Origin: Nelumbo lutea
Taxonomy: Eukaryota; Streptophyta; Magnoliopsida; Proteales; Nelumbonaceae
Direction of reading: 5' to 3'
DNA: 64,000 bases
Assembly: GCA_022828595.1 (NCBI GenBank)
Contig: JAKGHH010000003.1
Coordinates: 13,640,934 to 13,704,933 of the forward strand
Translations under genes and position numbers: made by a program
The notes under the pieces: model-generated
The model's database searches: none
What the model was told of the DNA's origin: nothing
What the model saw: only the letters and a program-made list of their open reading frames with translations
Shown here: positions 1 to 9,919 of the stretch, one piece after another
Layout of the letters: each line of letters begins with the position of its first letter
Position numbering within the stretch: the stretch's first letter is position 1

Positions 1-1059
1 TTAGGGGTCTTCTGAGGTGGAGGATTAAAGAATTCTCGATAATTTGGTTTGGGAGACAGGAAGAAATAGTGGCTTCTTGATCAAGGGTAAGGTTAAACAG
101 CCTAGGGAAAGAGGCTTCTAGGGTAGATCCCCCCCACCAAAGATCTTTCCAGAATTTAATTTTAGAACCATTTCCCACCTTGTAACTTATAAAAGGAAAG
201 AAAGAAGTATGAATGGAACAAATACCTTTCCAAGGATTTGTGGCCTTTATCCTATTCAAATGGAGATTGCAATCCCACCCGTTTGTATTTCGTCCATATT
301 TACTTGAGATGACAGCTGTCCAAAGAGCATTGGGTTCTTTCGGAAATCTCCAAAGCCATTTTCCTAGGAGAGGAAGAATTTTTCTCTTTAAGCTGTCCAA
401 TACCCAAACCGCCTTCCTCTTTAGGTCTACATACTTGTTTTCAGCTGACTAAATGGTTTCTCTTATCTCCACCACCTTCCCAAAGAAAGTTCCTTTGAAG
501 CTTCTCAATCTGATTTCTAACCTAGGTTGGAATCTAGAATACTGAAAGAAAGTATACTGGCAGATTTGATAAGGAGGCCTTTAAGAGAGTAAGCCTACCC
601 CCTTTTGAGAGATAACACTTTTTCCAAGTCGATAGTTTCTTCTCACATTTCTCCATCACTGGTCTCTAGAAGTTGAGGGATTTCGGATTCCCTCCAAGAG
701 GCATCCCAAGGTAGGTAATGGGGAGATTCTCCTCTTTGCACCCCAACAAAGATTTGAAAGTTTCTAGTGGTTCCACTTCCACTGAGTTAATAGCAACAAT
801 AATACTTTTGCAGAAATTAACTGTCAAACTAGTGCGAAGTTCGAAACATTCAATTACCATTTTAGTGTTTGTGATGTTGGTTGTGGAGGCATCCAAGAAT
901 AGGATTGTCATCGGCAAACTGTAAGTGAGAGATGTGAATCTTATCCCTACCCACTTCAAATCCTTTCACCAAGTTGAGAAGAATTGACTTGTCAAAAAGA
1001 TAGTTAAATATATCCATCACCAAAGTGAATGAATAGTGTTGAAATAATTTAGTCATTTG
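1..1059 (-). mobile_element. LINE (non-LTR retrotransposon) reverse transcriptase fragment
   Basis: Reading the minus strand from about 1059 to 1, broken frames spell the central and C-terminal part of a plant L1-type LINE ORF2. Seen: SHLQFADD (the FADD form of the reverse transcriptase active site) near 910-940, then a stretch ending YLGMPLGGNP near 680-710, then [20 protein letters not shown] near 560-620. These occur in the usual LINE order. Frameshifts and stops separate them, so it is a dead copy. It leaves the window on the left, and it is cut on the right at 1060, where a copia LTR begins. The family is clear; the subfamily is not. Confidence 0.85.
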
Positions 1060-1272
1060 TGTTAGGGTCTGTTTGGCTAGTTAAAGCCTTTTTTATTTTC
1101 TGTTATCGTACTTCACTTATAGCAGGGGCACAAGAGTCTTTTCCCTTCTTATTTCTGCCACCCTATATAATATAATAGAAGTTGGCGCCACCAGCACTGT
1201 TCCAATGCTCCAAACCTTTTCTTCTTCCCTTCTCTTCTCTACTTCCTCATATTTCAATCGGATTTATTGCCA
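1060..1272 (+). repeat. 5' LTR of copia A
   Basis: Starts TGTTAGGG and ends TTGCCA, a few bases before the primer binding site. A TATA-like stretch (CCTATATAATATAAT) lies near 1161-1176. With no 3' LTR to compare, the left boundary (1058 or 1060) is inferred from the TG start. Confidence 0.6.
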
Positions 1273-1275
1273 AGA

Positions 1276-1287
1276 TGGTATCAGAAC
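1276..1287 (+). other. Primer binding site of copia A (tRNA-iMet type)
   Basis: TGGTATCAGAAC lies three bases after the LTR end. It matches the 3' end complement of plant initiator tRNA-Met used by most plant copia elements. Confidence 0.75.
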
Positions 1288-1500
1288 AAGGCTGTTGAAT
1301 CTGGGCGACCAAGTTTTCTCTTCAAGTTGCTGAATCTAGGCGGAACAGAGGATTGAATCTGGGCTGATCAAATCAGATCTGCAACTGGTACAATCCTAAA
1401 GTTTTCTTTCTTTTATTTCTTTCCTTGGTCGTGTACCAAGTGGAGAACAAACGAATCAAAACCAAGTCGGTAGAATCAGAAAAAGTATAACTCAACTAAT

Positions 1501-1890
1501 ATGGCATCTCAAGAGACTGGTCCATTGGTAACTCGGGAGAGGCATCCCAATTCTGACCCTAAGGAAGAAATTATCAACTCCTTTTGTGACCATTTGGAAT
1601 TGTATGGTAGGACTCTCCACCAGATGGATTCTGGTCCTACTCCCTCTACCTCTTTCACATCTACATCAAGTAACGCTGCCACTGCCTTCCATGTGTCATC
1701 TCATACCACTGATTCTCCTTGGGTTATTGACTCCGGAGCCTCAAACCACATGACTGGTAAGTCAAATTTTTTTCAGACATATAACCTTCTCCCTGGGAGA
1801 GATAAGTGAGACTAGCTGATGGTTCTTTCTCTACCATAGCTGGCCAAGGTACCATATCTCTCCCACTCGGCCTCACCCTTTCTAATGTAA
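1501..1890 (+). pseudogene. Copia A gag-end/protease remnant
   Basis: An open stretch from 1501 to 1809 encodes about 102 residues. The last third is a copia aspartic protease with the DSG active site (WVIDSGASNHMTG), and the stop at 1807-1809 is premature. The following bases to 1890 still read as protease sequence in another frame (a short stretch ending LTLSNV) before copia B interrupts. No gag core or zinc knuckle precedes the protease, so the first ATG is probably not a native start. Confidence 0.7.
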
Positions 1891-2269
1891 TGTTGTTCAA
1901 GACTGCTATCAGTCTTGAGCACTAAGAAACTTCAGGTTCGAAAAGAAGAGAAAGTGAAGAAGAAAGAGGAGAAGAAAGAGGAGAAAGAGTAGTGAGAGAG
2001 CAGTAGAACACAGATTTTGAAAGGAAGGACTGAATCTCAATATTCTGCCACCCCCACTTCAATTTAATATTTATATGTTATGCTAGTTACATAAAAGGAC
2101 ACATCTGCCCTTGGTGTTTACATCATAACACATAACAATATAAAACTGAAAAGTAAATAACAACTAGAATAACAGAATAACAGATTGACCATCAGCTATG
2201 ACTGGATACATTCTACCCTACGGATAGAGTGGGACCACAGCTGTGGGGCCCACATCAGTGTTCTCTACA
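1891..2269 (-). repeat. 3' LTR of copia B
   Basis: On the minus strand it starts TGTAGAGAACACTG and ends CTTGAACAACA. It is 379 bp and nearly identical to 6758-7125. It holds an extra 12-bp copy of a GA-rich motif near 1970-1985 that the other LTR lacks. Both contain the palindrome CCACAGCTGTGG. Confidence 0.92.
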
Positions 2270-2806
2270 CTCACCCTCAAGTTGGGAATAAATGTTCATC
2301 ATTCCCAACTTGGATAGATCCGCTTCTAACTTCTTTCTTGATACGGCTTTAGTGAGGATGTCTGCTAGTTGCATACTGGATGTGATATAAGGGAGGCATA
2401 CTTCTTGAGATGAGACCCTCTCTCGTATAAAATGGCGGTCAACTACAATGTGTTTGGTCCTGTCATGCTGCACTGGATTATGTGTTATATTAATAGCTGC
2501 CTGATTATCACAATACAGCATCAAGGGCTTCTCATACTCTATACCCAACTCCTCAAGTAGTGATCTCAGCCATAAGATTTCAACCACTCCATTAGCCATT
2601 GACCTGTATTCCGCTTCAGCACTGGAGCGGGAAACAACACTCTGCTTCTTACTCCAAGAGACAAGGTTACCTCCCACAAGAGCACAATATCCGGAGGTAG
2701 ACCTTCTATCATCAACACTCCCAACCCAGTCGGCATCCGTATAGACCTCCACCTTCATGTGGTTATTGTTCTGGAACAGTCTACACCTACCCGGGCATCT
2801 CTTCAA
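2255..2806 (-). pseudogene. Copia B RNase H domain
   Basis: The last open segment of copia B pol, about 183 residues, is the RNase H domain. It has YTDADWVGSVDDRRSTSGY, SRSSAEAEYRSMA, LYCDNQAAINI and RTKHIVVDRHFIRE in the family order. Its stop codon lies just inside the 3' LTR, as is common in copia elements. It is cut off from the upstream reverse transcriptase by frame changes between 2807 and 2996, so the polyprotein is not intact. Confidence 0.85.
2270..2281 (-). other. Polypurine tract of copia B
   Basis: On the minus strand CTTGAGGGTGAG immediately precedes the 3' LTR start TGTAGAG. This is the usual place of the plus-strand primer. Confidence 0.7.
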
Positions 2807-2996
2807 GTATGCTAATATTCTTTATACCGCAAGAAGATCTGTGGTTCGAGGAGAATGCATGTACTGACTGACAACACTAACAGCATAAGTAATATTTGGC
2901 CGAGTGAGGCAGAGATAATAGAAGCTTCCCTACCAATCGCTAGAACATAACCTTGTCTTCAAGAGGCTCCCCACTCTCTGCACTAATCATGTGGTT

Positions 2997-5092
2997 CTAT
3001 TCAATGGGTGTATCCGCAGGCTTGACACCTAACTTTCCAGTTTCTACTAGCAGATCTAGGACATACTTCTTCTGCAAGATAAAGATCCCCTGTTTGGATC
3101 TAGCAACCTCAATACCCAAGAAATACCGAAGTGCACCAAGATCTTTCACCTCAAACTCTTGATGGAGGAGCTGTTTGAAAGTCTCAATTTCATGGCTGGC
3201 ATTTCCTGTCACCACAATATTATCAACATATACTGCAAGTAGTGTCAGAGAGGACTCCACCCTCTTGATGAACAGTGTGTGATCTGACTGGGCCTACACA
3301 TAACCGAACTTCCCAAGGGCTAGTCTGAATCTGTTGAACCAAGCTCTAGGTGACTGCTTCAAACCATACAATGCCTTATTGAGCCAGAGACCTTCTTACT
3401 TGTCTCTGTATCATAGAATCCAGGAGGCAACTGCATGTAAACCTCTTCCTGCAGGTCTCCATTCAGAAAAGCATTTTTAACGTCCATTTGGTACAAAGGC
3501 CAATTGTGGCTTGCTGCAAGGGATAATAGAACTCGAATGGTGGTCATCTTGGCTACCGGGGCAAATGTCTCCAAGTAATCAATACCATAAGTCTGGGTGA
3601 ACCCTTTTGTAACTAGTCGAGCTTTGTACCTCTCAATTGAGTCGTCTGCATTGTGCTTCACAGTAAATACCCATCTGCATCCAACTGGTTTCTTTTCTTT
3701 GGGCAAATCAACTAGCTCCCATGTATTATTTTTCAACAAGGCATCCATTTCAACTTGCATTGCACCTCTCCACTCCGGGACTGATAGGGCTTCTTGCACT
3801 GTTATTGGGATAGGGGCATTAGCAACGAATGTAAGATAGGATCCATAGGAAGGAGATAGGCGATCATAGGATAAAAACTGGGAAATGCAATGGGCTGTAG
3901 ATGTGGTGCAGTGCCGTTTTCCTTTACGGATGGCAATGGAAAGGTCAAGGTTGTCTGCAGGGGGTGAAGTGGGAACAATGGAAGAGGTCTTTGTGGACCT
4001 TGGGACTGTAATACCTGGACTTGGAGCCGCAGAAGAGGTTGGAGCTAGCCTGGACTGCCGATGACCGGGATCAACCTGCCTGCATCGTTTGTGGTAAACC
4101 CTCAACTCTTGATCCCTCTGACCACCCTCACTATGGTAGCCCTCATCACCCAATGGAATAGGTAAGGGAACAACCCCAAAAGTATGAACCCTACCCTCAC
4201 TGCGGTCCCCCTGAAGAAAGTGACCCAAATCCCGACTCGCACTGCTCTCCCCCTGAAGAAAGTGACCCAAATCCCGACTCACACTGCTCTCCCCCTGAGG
4301 AGAAACCCAAGAATAATAGGGTGTCTCCTCAAAGAAAGTGACATCCATGGGGACAAATCTTTTCCCTGAGACAGGATCATAGCAGCGATAACCCTTTTGA
4401 GTTTGTGCATAACCAAGAAAAATGCATTTGGAGGCTTTTGGTTCGAACTTGGGGTGATGGGGTCCAAGAAGCTGAATAAAACAGGTACAACCAAATGTTT
4501 TAAGGGGAACAGTGAACAACTCCTCATCTGGGTAAATAAGGGAAAAAGGAGATGACATATCAAGAACCCGAGAAGGAACCCGATTAATAAGATATACCGT
4601 CGTGAGGATAGCATCACCCCAGAAGCAAATAAGGACATTGGAGGTAAACATAATACTTCTATTCTTCCTTTCTGCAACCCCATTCTGCTGAGGTGTATGA
4701 GGGCAAGTGCTCTGGTGAATAACCCCATGATTAAGAAGGTAAGATGCAAATGGCTTAGCAAAGAATTCCTTTGCATTATCAGATCTAAAAACTTTGATCT
4801 TGGCATCAAACTGGGTAAGGATCATTTGGTGAAAGTTTTGGGTCAGGGCGAGAACCTCATCTCGTGAACGCATAAGATAAACCCAAGAAAACCGGGTATG
4901 GTCATCAACAAATAACAGAAAATATCTGTACCCACCCATGGAAGGAATGTGATATGGCCCCCAAACATCCGTATGCACAAGATCAAAAGGACGATTGCTC
5001 CTTTTATTGCTCAACGAATAAGAGTGTCTACAATGTTTAGCAAACTCACAACTTTCACATTGCAACTGGGACAACTCAACAGACTCAAACAA
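2997..5092 (-). pseudogene. Copia B integrase and reverse transcriptase
   Basis: The minus-strand segment 5092-3359 (577 codons) encodes the integrase core ([39 protein letters not shown]) and the first part of the reverse transcriptase ([34 protein letters not shown]). A frameshift near 3359-3400 ends that frame. The segment 3260-2997 continues with the catalytic YVDN box (AVYVDNIVVTG; the usual form is YVDD) and FLGIEVARS. Between integrase and reverse transcriptase, a 14-residue unit ([14 protein letters not shown]) is repeated in tandem near 4208-4293. It is dead in its present form. Confidence 0.88.
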
Positions 5093-5283
5093 ATTAGGAA
5101 ACAGACTCTTAAAGACCGAAAAGACAAATGATCCAATCGGTTATGCCAAAGCATAACCGAACTCACACTCTAGGAAACAAGTGACTTCTTATCCCTTGAC
5201 TCTTTCCGACAAGAACTCTCCCCGAGCAGATAGATCCCATTCGTCTCATGGCCAGTCCCAATCACCTTCTTTGTCTTCAGGTC

Positions 5284-5934
5284 CTAAAAAACACACCGGT
5301 CAGGGAAGAAGGTTACTGAGCAGTTCATGTGTTTGGTAATACTACTGACCAAAAGAAGGTTAGTATCAAGCTTAGGGACATGTAAGACAAAAGACAAGGA
5401 GATGGTATCCGATAGCTTGATGTCACCCTTGCCAGAAATGGGGACAAGAGAGCCTTCAGCAATAGATACTTTGTCCCTACCAGAAGATAAATGATAAGTG
5501 GTAAACAATGAAGGCAAGCTAGTCATATGGTCGGATGCACCTGAATCTATTACCCAACAGGGTTCAGTGGTACCTGGAGCTGAGGCATGGTAGGCTGAGG
5601 CTCGAGTACCTGAATGTGCGAAAGCAAATGTGGCAGGAGCTAATGGTGACTACAGTGGCTGAGCTGAGTTCCCCACTTCCCCTTCCAACTGTATAAGAGC
5701 AGCCTGAACTACGGCTAAGGTCTCTAAGAAAGTGCCAGACGAGGATGTTGAATTAGTATTCACTGCCACATGAACATTACCCTTCTTGCTTCTTAACTTT
5801 GACGGGACCAAATGAAGATGTAGCTTCCAACATGTTTCTTTTGTGTGTTTGGGTTTCTTACAATGCCCACATACCACATAACTATTGTTCCCAAAACTGC
5901 CTTCGGCCTGATTTTTAAACTCCATTTCGGTCAA
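5284..5934 (-). pseudogene. Copia B zinc knuckle and protease-to-integrase region
   Basis: The segment 5934-5650 has a CCHC zinc knuckle (CGHCKKPKHTKETC), the nucleic-acid-binding end of gag. The bases around 5540-5560 read through a protease-type stretch (WVIDSGASDH, partly across frames). The segment 5526-5284 continues toward the integrase (a stretch containing LLLVSSITKHMNCSVTFFPD). The globular gag domain normally upstream of the knuckle is not present. Confidence 0.75.
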
Positions 5935-6739
5935 GTCTCAAAAAAGCACTTGGACTACCAATCACAATCAAAAAAAGTATAGGCCTGATCTGTATTCACA
6001 GTGTATGTGCACAAAACTGGGATAATTCTGATCTGAAACCAACTAGCCAACACAACAGTAGCTGTTCGTAGAGCTCTAACCCCTTAAGAGAGTTCGAAAA
6101 CCCCAAAAAGACTCCGAAAAACAGCTTAAAAGTAGGTCTGATATGCTTGGCAGAATTAGGGTTTTAATCAGTCCTTAAAGTGAACAATTCAGTTGCACAA
6201 TCCAATAAGTACCATATAGATAGACTTGCAGTAAGGTTAATATGAAACCCTAGAATCTGATCAATGCTAACAATAAACTTGAGGACAGCTCTAGGTAGAT
6301 CGCAAGGCTCAATCTAACACTAGAGCTTGCCGCAAGATCACTTTGAAACCCTAGAGCAGGCAGAAACAAAGCTGAAACAGTTCGGCCCAATAGTAGGGTT
6401 TGCTGTAAAACCCTAGAGAATCGAAGAGAGAAAAACCCTAGAATGGTTCGGCCTCCCTCTCCAGATAGGTCCAACCTATCTTCTCTGATAGAACTTCTCT
6501 TAGAAAATAAATAACTTACAAGGAAGAGTTGTTCGCTGCCTTCTAAGGTTACCCAAACCCTAGTCTTCTCTGATCCTTCCTAACTACCAACACTCTGCAA
6601 CCGTAACAAGCTTCCAACAGCTGCTAGCACTTCTGGCAATCTCCAATAATCAGTCTTCAAACTCCTCCTTTTCAGCTTCCAGTCTTAGGAGATTCTCATG
6701 TGGTCGGCCGGTATTAAACTCACATGAAAAAACCCTAAC
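5935..6739 (-). other. Copia B leader region without gag core
   Basis: About 800 bp between the primer site and the zinc knuckle. All minus-strand frames are interrupted. I see none of the conserved plant gag features that copia C shows at 8975-9919 (LNGENYVPW, YQLYQEYFGLQQG). An open run at 6474-6250 gives a hydrophobic, low-information peptide that I do not regard as a gene. Confidence 0.6.
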
Positions 6740-6754
6740 TTGGTTCTGATACCA
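6740..6754 (-). other. Primer binding site of copia B (tRNA-iMet type)
   Basis: On the minus strand TGGTATCAGAACCAAG follows the 5' LTR end after three bases. It pairs with the 3' end of initiator tRNA-Met. Confidence 0.8.
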
Positions 6755-6757
6755 TGA

Positions 6758-7125
6758 TGTTGTTCAAGACTGCTATCAGTCTTGAGCACTAAGAAACTTC
6801 AGGTTCGAAAAGAAGAGAAAGTGAAGAAGAAAGAGGAGAACGAGTAGCGAGAGAGCAGTAGAACACAGGTTTTGAAAGGAAGGACAGAATCTCAATATTT
6901 TGCCACTGCCACTTACAATTTAATATTTATATGTTATGCTAGTTACATGAAAAGACACATCTGCCCTTGGTGTTTACATCATAACACATAACAATATAAA
7001 ACTGAAAAGTAAATAACAACTAGAATAACAGAATAACAGATTGACCATCAGCTATGACTAGATATATTCTACCCTACGGACAAAGTGGGACCACAGCTGT
7101 GGGGCCCACATCAGTGTTCTCTACA
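6758..7125 (-). repeat. 5' LTR of copia B
   Basis: 368 bp, the partner of 1891-2269, bounded by TGTAGAG and AACAACA on the minus strand. Next to the primer binding site, which fixes the element's orientation. Confidence 0.92.
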
Positions 7126-7892
7126 TAATGTATTGTGTGTTCTGAAATTACCTATAAAATTGTTGTTCATTAGTAGTATTACTCACTCCTTGAACTGTTC
7201 AGTCACTTTCTTTCCGTCTTCATGTGTGTTTCAAGATTTGGCCCCGAGGAAGACGATTGGTAGAGGAAGCATGGTGGATGGTCTCTACGTGTTGGAGAAT
7301 AAAGATGGTCTTGTGGCTACAGAGTCCATAAGTTCGTACAATGAGAGTCAAGCCTATTTATGGCACAGTCATCTTGGTCATCTTTCTTTTGAGTCATTAA
7401 AAGTAATGTCCCCAAAGTTGTTTAAGTCCTTGCCAGTGAGTCAATTACAGTGTCAGACATGTCAATTACAATGTCAAACATGTCAACTGAGTAAACATTG
7501 TAGAAGTTCTTTTCCTTTGAGAAAATAAAAGATCTGAATTTCCATTTCATATTGTTTATTCTGATGTTTGGGGCCCTGTTACTCTACCTACTGAGGCTGA
7601 ATATAAGTACTTCACTACATTGATTGATGATTACTCTAGATACACTTGGGTTTACCCTATGCGATCTAGAGATAAAGTGCCAAAAATTGTGAAAGACTTT
7701 CAACGCATGGTGTTCACTCAGTTCCAAATTGAAATCCATATCTTCTACTCAGACAATGCGAAGGAATACTTCCATAGTGATCTCACGGAGTTTTTTGCTT
7801 CGAGTGGGTCACTTCAACGAAGCTCTTGTGCTAGGACACCCCAACAAAACGGTGTTGATGAACGAAAGAATCGTCACTTTCTCGAAGTAGCT
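7126..7892 (+). pseudogene. Copia A protease-end to integrase remnant
   Basis: Continues copia A after copia B. The first open run (to 7528) includes the HHCC-type region (HLGHLSFESLKV) with a small duplication of the CQTCQLQ motif. The next (7620-7898) is the integrase catalytic core (IDDYSRYTWVYPMRSRD, FYSDNAKEYF, TPQQNGVDERKNRHFLE). A frameshift near 7528-7560 separates them. The reading stops at 7892, where copia C starts. Confidence 0.8.
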
Positions 7893-8163
7893 TGTTAGAG
7901 TTAGCCGAATAAGGGTAGATTAGTCATCTCACCTTGGTTAAGTTATGAGCTTATGTGGCAGTCTTATTAGAGGTTCTTTGTCCCATACTTAAGTAGGGGC
8001 AGTTTAGTCCTTGTACATTTAATTAGAAGCCTAATCACTATTGAGAGGTCGACTGATAAGGTTTAGCTATCAAGTTCGATAGTTCTTTCATCTTCTTCTC
8101 TTCTCTTTCTTCTTCTCCTTACTGGTTCGGACTACTGTAGCTACAGTAGCTACAGTAAAAACA
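7893..8163 (+). repeat. 5' LTR of copia C
   Basis: Begins TGTTAGAGTTAGCC and ends GTAAAAACA directly against the primer site. Near its 3' end (8132-8149) it carries a perfect 18-bp palindrome, CTACTGTAGCTACAGTAG. Confidence 0.93.
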
Positions 8164-8180
8164 TGGTATCAGAGCGTGAC
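8164..8180 (+). other. Primer binding site of copia C (tRNA-iMet type)
   Basis: TGGTATCAGAGCGTGAC follows the LTR without a gap. TGGTATCAGAGC is the canonical plant copia primer site. Confidence 0.9.
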
Positions 8181-8974
8181 AACTTCAATTCGTGACCTGT
8201 TTCAGTTCGTGACAACTTCAGTTCGTGCTTCAGTTCTCTCCTTTTCTTCTCTGGGCTGTCAATGGAGAAAAGTGGTTCGTCCCAGGCCTGAAACATCACA
8301 GCTCTTTTTTTTCTGGTGCACAGAACCTTCTTTCCTAAGAAAACAACTTCAGTAGTGAATGGTTGGCTGAAGCTCTCAAACGAAGGTTGGTTATCTCTCC
8401 TCTGTGTGTTGTTGGTATTTCTGGGTTGAAAATCTTCAAGAACTTGAGAGGACTGATCAGAACCTAGAGAACTAGGTTGGTTGTTGCCCTGGTTCTTGGA
8501 AAAATTCCAAGAACAGGTTGTGTTTACAGTGACCAAATGGTGTAAAGGCTGCTACTGTAGGTGGCCGAATGGTGCAAGGTGTAATGCAATGGTACTAGTT
8601 GAGTTTTTGTTGGTCTTGTGGTGCCCTCTTAAAAGCGTTAAAGCAGGTCTGTATTGTGGGTGACAGCTATGGCTGTGTGGTGGTGCTTGTAATGCACAAA
8701 CTCTTGACAGCAGTAGTGGTGTGGCAGCTAGTTGAGTTTTTGTTGAGTAGTTGTAAGAGAGCTTGCATGTGGTTAGTAAGTGCTGAATTAATGTCGGTGT
8801 AGTCTGTGTTTTTTTTTTTTTTTTGAAATCAGAAGTGGTGTGGATAAGAACAAAGGCGCGTGTATCTATCATTGTGTTTAGGAACTGCTATAGGTTCTAG
8901 AACATCAAACTCTTGACAGCAGCACTTAGTTGGTGATTGGGAATTCAGATTAGAGGCAGCATTGAAAGAGTATC

Positions 8975-9919
8975 ATGGCAGCAATGGGAGATGGTTGTAG
9001 TGATCAGAAACCTAGTGTGGTGGTTTCCTCTGACTATCTAGGTGTACAGATGACCTCAATTAAACTGAATGGTGAGAACTATGTTCCATGGGACAAGTCG
9101 GTGGAAGTTTTTCTCAAGGCAAAGAGAAAAGTGAAGCATGTGAAAGAAGATCAACCACCGGCTGACTCTCCAGGGTTTGATGATTGGGAACAGGAGGATG
9201 CTCAAATCATGACATGGCTATGGAACAGTATGGAACCCAAAATAAGTGCCAACTTCATGTTCTTAGATACAGCTAAGGACATATGGGAACATGCCAAGAA
9301 GCTGTATTCTGGGCAAGATAATACTACAAGGGTATATCAGCTCTATCAGGAGTACTTTGGTCTGCAACAAGGAAATAAAACCCTGGAAGAGTACTATGCC
9401 AGTATGAAGAACCTCAGAAATGAACTCAATGTCTATCATCCTCTCACTCCAGATGTTAAGGTTCAGCAACAACAGAGGGAACAACTAGATGTCACAAGGT
9501 TCTTAGTGGGGTTGAAATCAGAGTATGAACCAGTTAGAGCCCAAATATTGGGGGGCTCTACCCTTCCTACACTCGAGGAAGTGTTTGCTCGGCTTCGCAG
9601 GATTTCTTTGGGACAGATAGAGAATCCCACACAATCTGATAGATTAGCTTTTGTAATAGCCAGAGGAGGTGGACGTGGTACGAAAGGGGGAGGACATGCC
9701 TCCCGAGGAGGTCGTGGTGGTTCCATATTTGGCCGTGGTGGTGGTCGTGACTCAGGGGGAGACCGTGGCAAAGAAAAAGGTAGCTCTACAAGGAAATGTA
9801 CCCACTGTCGCAGGGAAGGACATTCCGTAAATTTCTGTTATGATCTTCATGGCCGCCCTCCCTCTAAATGGGCCAATCATGCTATTGTTGGTGGGGTTGA
9901 TGTCAGTGATAATCAATAG
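8975..9919 (+). CDS. gag: Copia C gag polyprotein (314 aa)
   Basis: Intact open frame for the capsid and nucleocapsid protein that packages retrotransposon RNA in cytoplasmic particles. The N-terminal 220 residues match the plant copia gag domain (IKLNGENYVPWDKSVEVFLKA, MTWLWNSMEPKIS, YQLYQEYFGLQQG). A Gly/Arg-rich linker follows at about residues 228-265, then a CCHC knuckle near residue 273 (CTHCRREGHSVNFC). The start ATG has MAAMGDG context, after an 800-bp leader. It ends in UAG (CAA-UAG-GCA), and the pol sequence continues downstream in the same frame. The UAG is therefore either a nonsense change of a CAG codon or, less likely, a readthrough stop. Confidence 0.9.
   Translation: MAAMGDGCSDQKPSVVVSSDYLGVQMTSIKLNGENYVPWDKSVEVFLKAKRKVKHVKEDQPPADSPGFDDWEQEDAQIMTWLWNSMEPKISANFMFLDTAKDIWEHAKKLYSGQDNTTRVYQLYQEYFGLQQGNKTLEEYYASMKNLRNELNVYHPLTPDVKVQQQQREQLDVTRFLVGLKSEYEPVRAQILGGSTLPTLEEVFARLRRISLGQIENPTQSDRLAFVIARGGGRGTKGGGHASRGGRGGSIFGRGGGRDSGGDRGKEKGSSTRKCTHCRREGHSVNFCYDLHGRPPSKWANHAIVGGVDVSDNQ

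Larger units (their letters stand above)
1891..7125 (-). mobile_element. Ty1/copia element B, full length with both LTRs, inserted in copia A
   Basis: A 5.2-kb minus-strand element. In its own direction: 5' LTR (7125-6758), tRNA-iMet primer site, a long leader, zinc knuckle, protease region, integrase, reverse transcriptase, RNase H, polypurine tract, 3' LTR (2269-1891). The two LTRs differ by roughly a dozen substitutions and one 12-bp duplication when aligned by eye, so the insertion is fairly recent. The host copia A resumes at 7126 with TAATGTA, which also occurs at 1883-1889. This is a target duplication with one extra base (1890) at the left edge. Pol carries frameshifts and stops, and the gag core is missing. 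Confidence 0.92.
1060..7892 (+). mobile_element. Ty1/copia element A, 5' half only, split by copia B
   Basis: Two plus-strand pieces, 1060-1890 and 7126-7892, join into one copia element. The left piece has a short LTR, a primer binding site and a protease segment (WVIDSGASNHMTG). The right piece resumes in the same protein (a segment containing NCSVTFFPSSCVFQD) and runs into the integrase. The element stops abruptly at 7892, within the integrase just after PQQNGVDERKNRHFLEVA, where copia C begins. Its reverse transcriptase, RNase H and 3' LTR are found nowhere in the window. The gag core is also absent, because only about 460 bp separate the primer site from the protease motif. It is a non-functional relic. 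Confidence 0.8.

Noticed and set aside
8150..8872. Minus-strand open runs of 106-128 codons in the copia C leader
   Set aside because: They lie in the leader of a plus-strand retrotransposon, are low-complexity in places and match no family I recognise.
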